Below, piece by piece: positions 62,439-64,000 of a stretch of DNA of 64,000 nt. Source of the DNA: Psychromicrobium lacuslunae. GTDB lineage: Bacteria; Actinomycetota; Actinomycetes; Actinomycetales; Micrococcaceae. The translations under genes were made by a program, and so were the position numbers. The DNA lies in NCBI RefSeq assembly GCF_000950575.1, contig NZ_CP011005.1, positions 1,426,001 through 1,490,000 on the forward strand. Direction: 5' to 3'. Position 1 is the first letter of the stretch. Each line of letters begins with the position of its first letter. The notes beneath the pieces were generated by a model. That model ran no database searches, was not told the origin of the DNA, and worked only from the letters and a program-made list of their open reading frames with translations.

Positions 62439-62496
62439 GTGTTCTATTATCGAACACCATGTGCTAATAATGATTGCTTAGTAACAGCCACGTCAA
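62439..62496 (-). promoter_or_regulatory. hpaCB promoter and IclR-type operator
   Basis: On the minus strand -35 TTGACG (62496-62491) and -10-like CATTAT (62472-62467) are 18 bases apart. Just downstream is the dyad GTGTTC-N7-GAACAC (62439-62457), located so that a bound protein would cover the transcription start. The adjacent divergent iclR gene is the likely regulator. Confidence 0.6.
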
Positions 62497-62515
62497 ACCA
62501 TAGTCTGGAGCAGCT

Positions 62516-63229
62516 GTGCCCGGTGAACAAGCGGAAGCCGCCGCCCACTCGCAAACCCTCTCTCGAGGGATCCGAGCCCTTGAGCTGCTAGCGCAGGCTG
62601 CCACTCCACTCAGCATTGCTGAATTATCTGAACAGCTCGGGGTTCACCGTTCGATTGCTTACCGCATTCTCCGAACACTGGAGGACCACTCACTTGTCTT
62701 CCGGGATGATGCCGGTCGGGTGGCTCCCGGTGCTGGCCTTGCCATTCTAGCGCGCTCGGTTTCCCGCGATCTGCAAGCTGTTGCCTTGCCAGAACTCAAC
62801 CAGCTCAGCGATGAGCTCGGGATGACTGCCTTTATCGGCGTCTGGGATCGGCAAGATTGTGTCACTTTGGTTGCCGTGGAACCTCAACACACCGGGGCCA
62901 CCGTAGCGCAGCGTCCGGGTAGCCGCCATCCACTCTCAACTGGTGCGCCCGGTATCGCCATCCAATCCACTATGAATGCTGCACAGTGGGCGCGACTTGC
63001 CCCGGATCAGCCCTATCGAGATGCAGCCAAACTAGCTAAGGAACGCGGTTTCGCACACAGCCATGATGAGGTTATTCCCGGCCTGAATTCGGTCGCCGCC
63101 GCCATTACCATCCCGGGTGCTCGGCCGGCGGCCCTTGCGGTGGTGTACATCCGAAGCGAAATCTCCGAGGAACTACTTGGAGCCCGGGTTGCCGAATCGG
63201 CTGTCCGAATTTCAGCGCTGCTGCGCTAG
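62516..63229 (+). CDS. IclR-family transcriptional regulator of hpaCB
   Basis: 237 aa from a GTG with GGAG upstream. N-terminal winged helix (LSIAELSEQLGVHRSIAYRI) and a C-terminal GAF-like effector domain (RPGSRHPLSTGAPGIAIQ, SHDEVIPGLNSVAAAI). IclR proteins often control aromatic acid catabolism as activator or repressor. Divergent from hpaC, so 4-hydroxyphenylacetate or homoprotocatechuate is a likely effector. Confidence 0.9.
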   Translation: MPGEQAEAAAHSQTLSRGIRALELLAQAATPLSIAELSEQLGVHRSIAYRILRTLEDHSLVFRDDAGRVAPGAGLAILARSVSRDLQAVALPELNQLSDELGMTAFIGVWDRQDCVTLVAVEPQHTGATVAQRPGSRHPLSTGAPGIAIQSTMNAAQWARLAPDQPYRDAAKLAKERGFAHSHDEVIPGLNSVAAAITIPGARPAALAVVYIRSEISEELLGARVAESAVRISALLR

Positions 63230-63295
63230 CCGCTACCGGCTGCGCTGCTAGCTCCGCCAGCCGTGATCGAACTGCTTTCAGGCGCTTGCACGCCT

Positions 63296-64000
63296 TCAGG
63301 TTGTGCTGTGCACGCTCGCCCCACGCAGCCAAGCCGCGGTCAGCAGCCCTAAGAGGAAAAGCAAGCTTGCGGCGGCCACCGGAACGATGAACGCTTGATG
63401 ATATCCAGAGCCCTCGGCGAGCGAGCCGGCCAAAGACGAGCCCAGCGCGGTACCCGCCACAATACCGCTTGCCAGTAAGGTCATCACGGTGCCCAGCCAG
63501 CGTCGTGGTGCGACCAGTCCGCCAATACTGAATATCGTGACCATGGTCGGGCCGACCGGAATGCCTAGTAAGAACAAGGCCAGCAGCATGGTCGGGACAG
63601 TGTCCGGCAACAATAAAAATACCGAGAGGATCGCCATCGCCGCCGCCAGCACCAGCCAACGCCAGCGTTGGCCGAAGGAGCGGGGCCAATAAGCCACCGA
63701 TAGCGCCGCAGCAGCCGAGCTAAGCCCCATCACTGCATAAAGCAGACCAGCCAGCTCAGAACCACCTGAGTTCGCCGCCACTGAGCCGGTGAAAGCGCTC
63801 AGCGAGGTCAGCGTCGAACCGAAGAACGTGCCCATACAGAGCATGCCCAATACCGGGACCGCGACCTTCAACCAGACCGAACGATCATTACCAGCTACAG
63901 GTTCCGGAGCGATCTTGCCGCCGCGCTGGGCCGCGACGGCATGCACGGTGCGATGCAGCGCGAAAGCGGTGACCAGGCTGAGTGTCAGGGCGGCGGCCAG
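63296..64000 (-). CDS. MFS transporter, C-terminal part (5' end outside window)
   Basis: The frame is open to the right edge: 18 codons precede the GTG at 63946 and read as a continuing hydrophobic helix (LTLSLVTAFALHR), so the gene starts outside. The visible 234 residues hold about six helices of an MFS protein, with GLLYAVMGLSSAAAALSVAY and FLLGIPVGPTMVTIFS. It is most like sugar-efflux/drug-type MFS proteins. Convergent with iclR; substrate unknown. Confidence 0.82.
   Translation of the reverse strand: MAAALTLSLVTAFALHRTVHAVAAQRGGKIAPEPVAGNDRSVWLKVAVPVLGMLCMGTFFGSTLTSLSAFTGSVAANSGGSELAGLLYAVMGLSSAAAALSVAYWPRSFGQRWRWLVLAAAMAILSVFLLLPDTVPTMLLALFLLGIPVGPTMVTIFSIGGLVAPRRWLGTVMTLLASGIVAGTALGSSLAGSLAEGSGYHQAFIVPVAAASLLFLLGLLTAAWLRGASVHSTT

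Noticed and set aside
1-64000. CRISPR array, prophage or insertion sequence
   Set aside because: No regularly spaced repeats, phage structural genes, integrase or transposase were seen in either strand.

Overview
The window looks like the chromosome of a high-GC Gram-positive actinomycete of the Arthrobacter-like Micrococcaceae. Supporting this are many GTG/TTG starts with GGAGG-type ribosome sites, an NrtR-controlled NAD operon, DUF1684 and DUF1023 proteins, and a homoprotocatechuate dioxygenase of the Arthrobacter/Brevibacterium type. The family assignment is an inference from gene content. No transposase, integrase, phage gene, CRISPR array, tRNA or rRNA was seen.

Positions 1 to about 29.7 kb are mostly housekeeping and general accessory genes: the 3' end of mqo, an RND exporter, a secreted glycoside-hydrolase-like protein, an MFS/luciferase-like/MarR group, a transglutaminase-like protein and M20 peptidase, a phosphoesterase with DUF1684, a GtrA protein and a proline--tRNA ligase. 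These are followed by a leftward NAD operon (nrtR-nadA-nadB-nadC-cysteine desulfurase) with a clear NrtR-type operator. Next come an Lrp regulator with an amino-acid permease, a 2-oxoacid dehydrogenase cluster whose E2 is split into a free lipoyl domain and an alpha/beta hydrolase, a WXG100-like/DUF1023 hydrolase with a lipoprotein, and a Ser/Thr kinase.

From about 29.9 kb to 62.4 kb the window is dominated by one catabolic region for aromatic amines (tyramine-like) and 4-hydroxyphenylacetate. Upper pathway: an APC permease, an aldehyde dehydrogenase and a copper amine oxidase (52.9-58.1 kb) would turn tyramine into 4-hydroxyphenylacetate. HpaB and HpaC (60.3-62.4 kb) hydroxylate it to homoprotocatechuate. 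Lower pathway (29.9-37.3 kb): an FAH-RraA fusion, a GntR regulator, a DapA-family aldolase, HpaE, HpaD and an MHS-type transporter. The classical HpaF, HpaH and HpaI genes are absent. The fusion protein and the DapA-like enzyme are the obvious candidates to cover the missing steps, which would make this a compact alternative route.

Between these two blocks lie an SDR pair with a FeaR-like AraC regulator, an NTF2-like protein, two MoaF paralogues, a branched-chain-type ABC importer with a LivM-LivG fusion, a GMC oxidoreductase and a YtcJ-like amidohydrolase. They look like a satellite module for related amines or their derivatives, but their substrate is unknown. A GrpB protein, a MerR/SDR pair and a ThuA-Gfo/Idh pair sit inside the region without an obvious link. 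Regulation appears modular: GntR, AraC, MerR and IclR genes each lie beside their probable targets, and several have clear dyads at promoters. The window ends in the C-terminal part of an MFS transporter.
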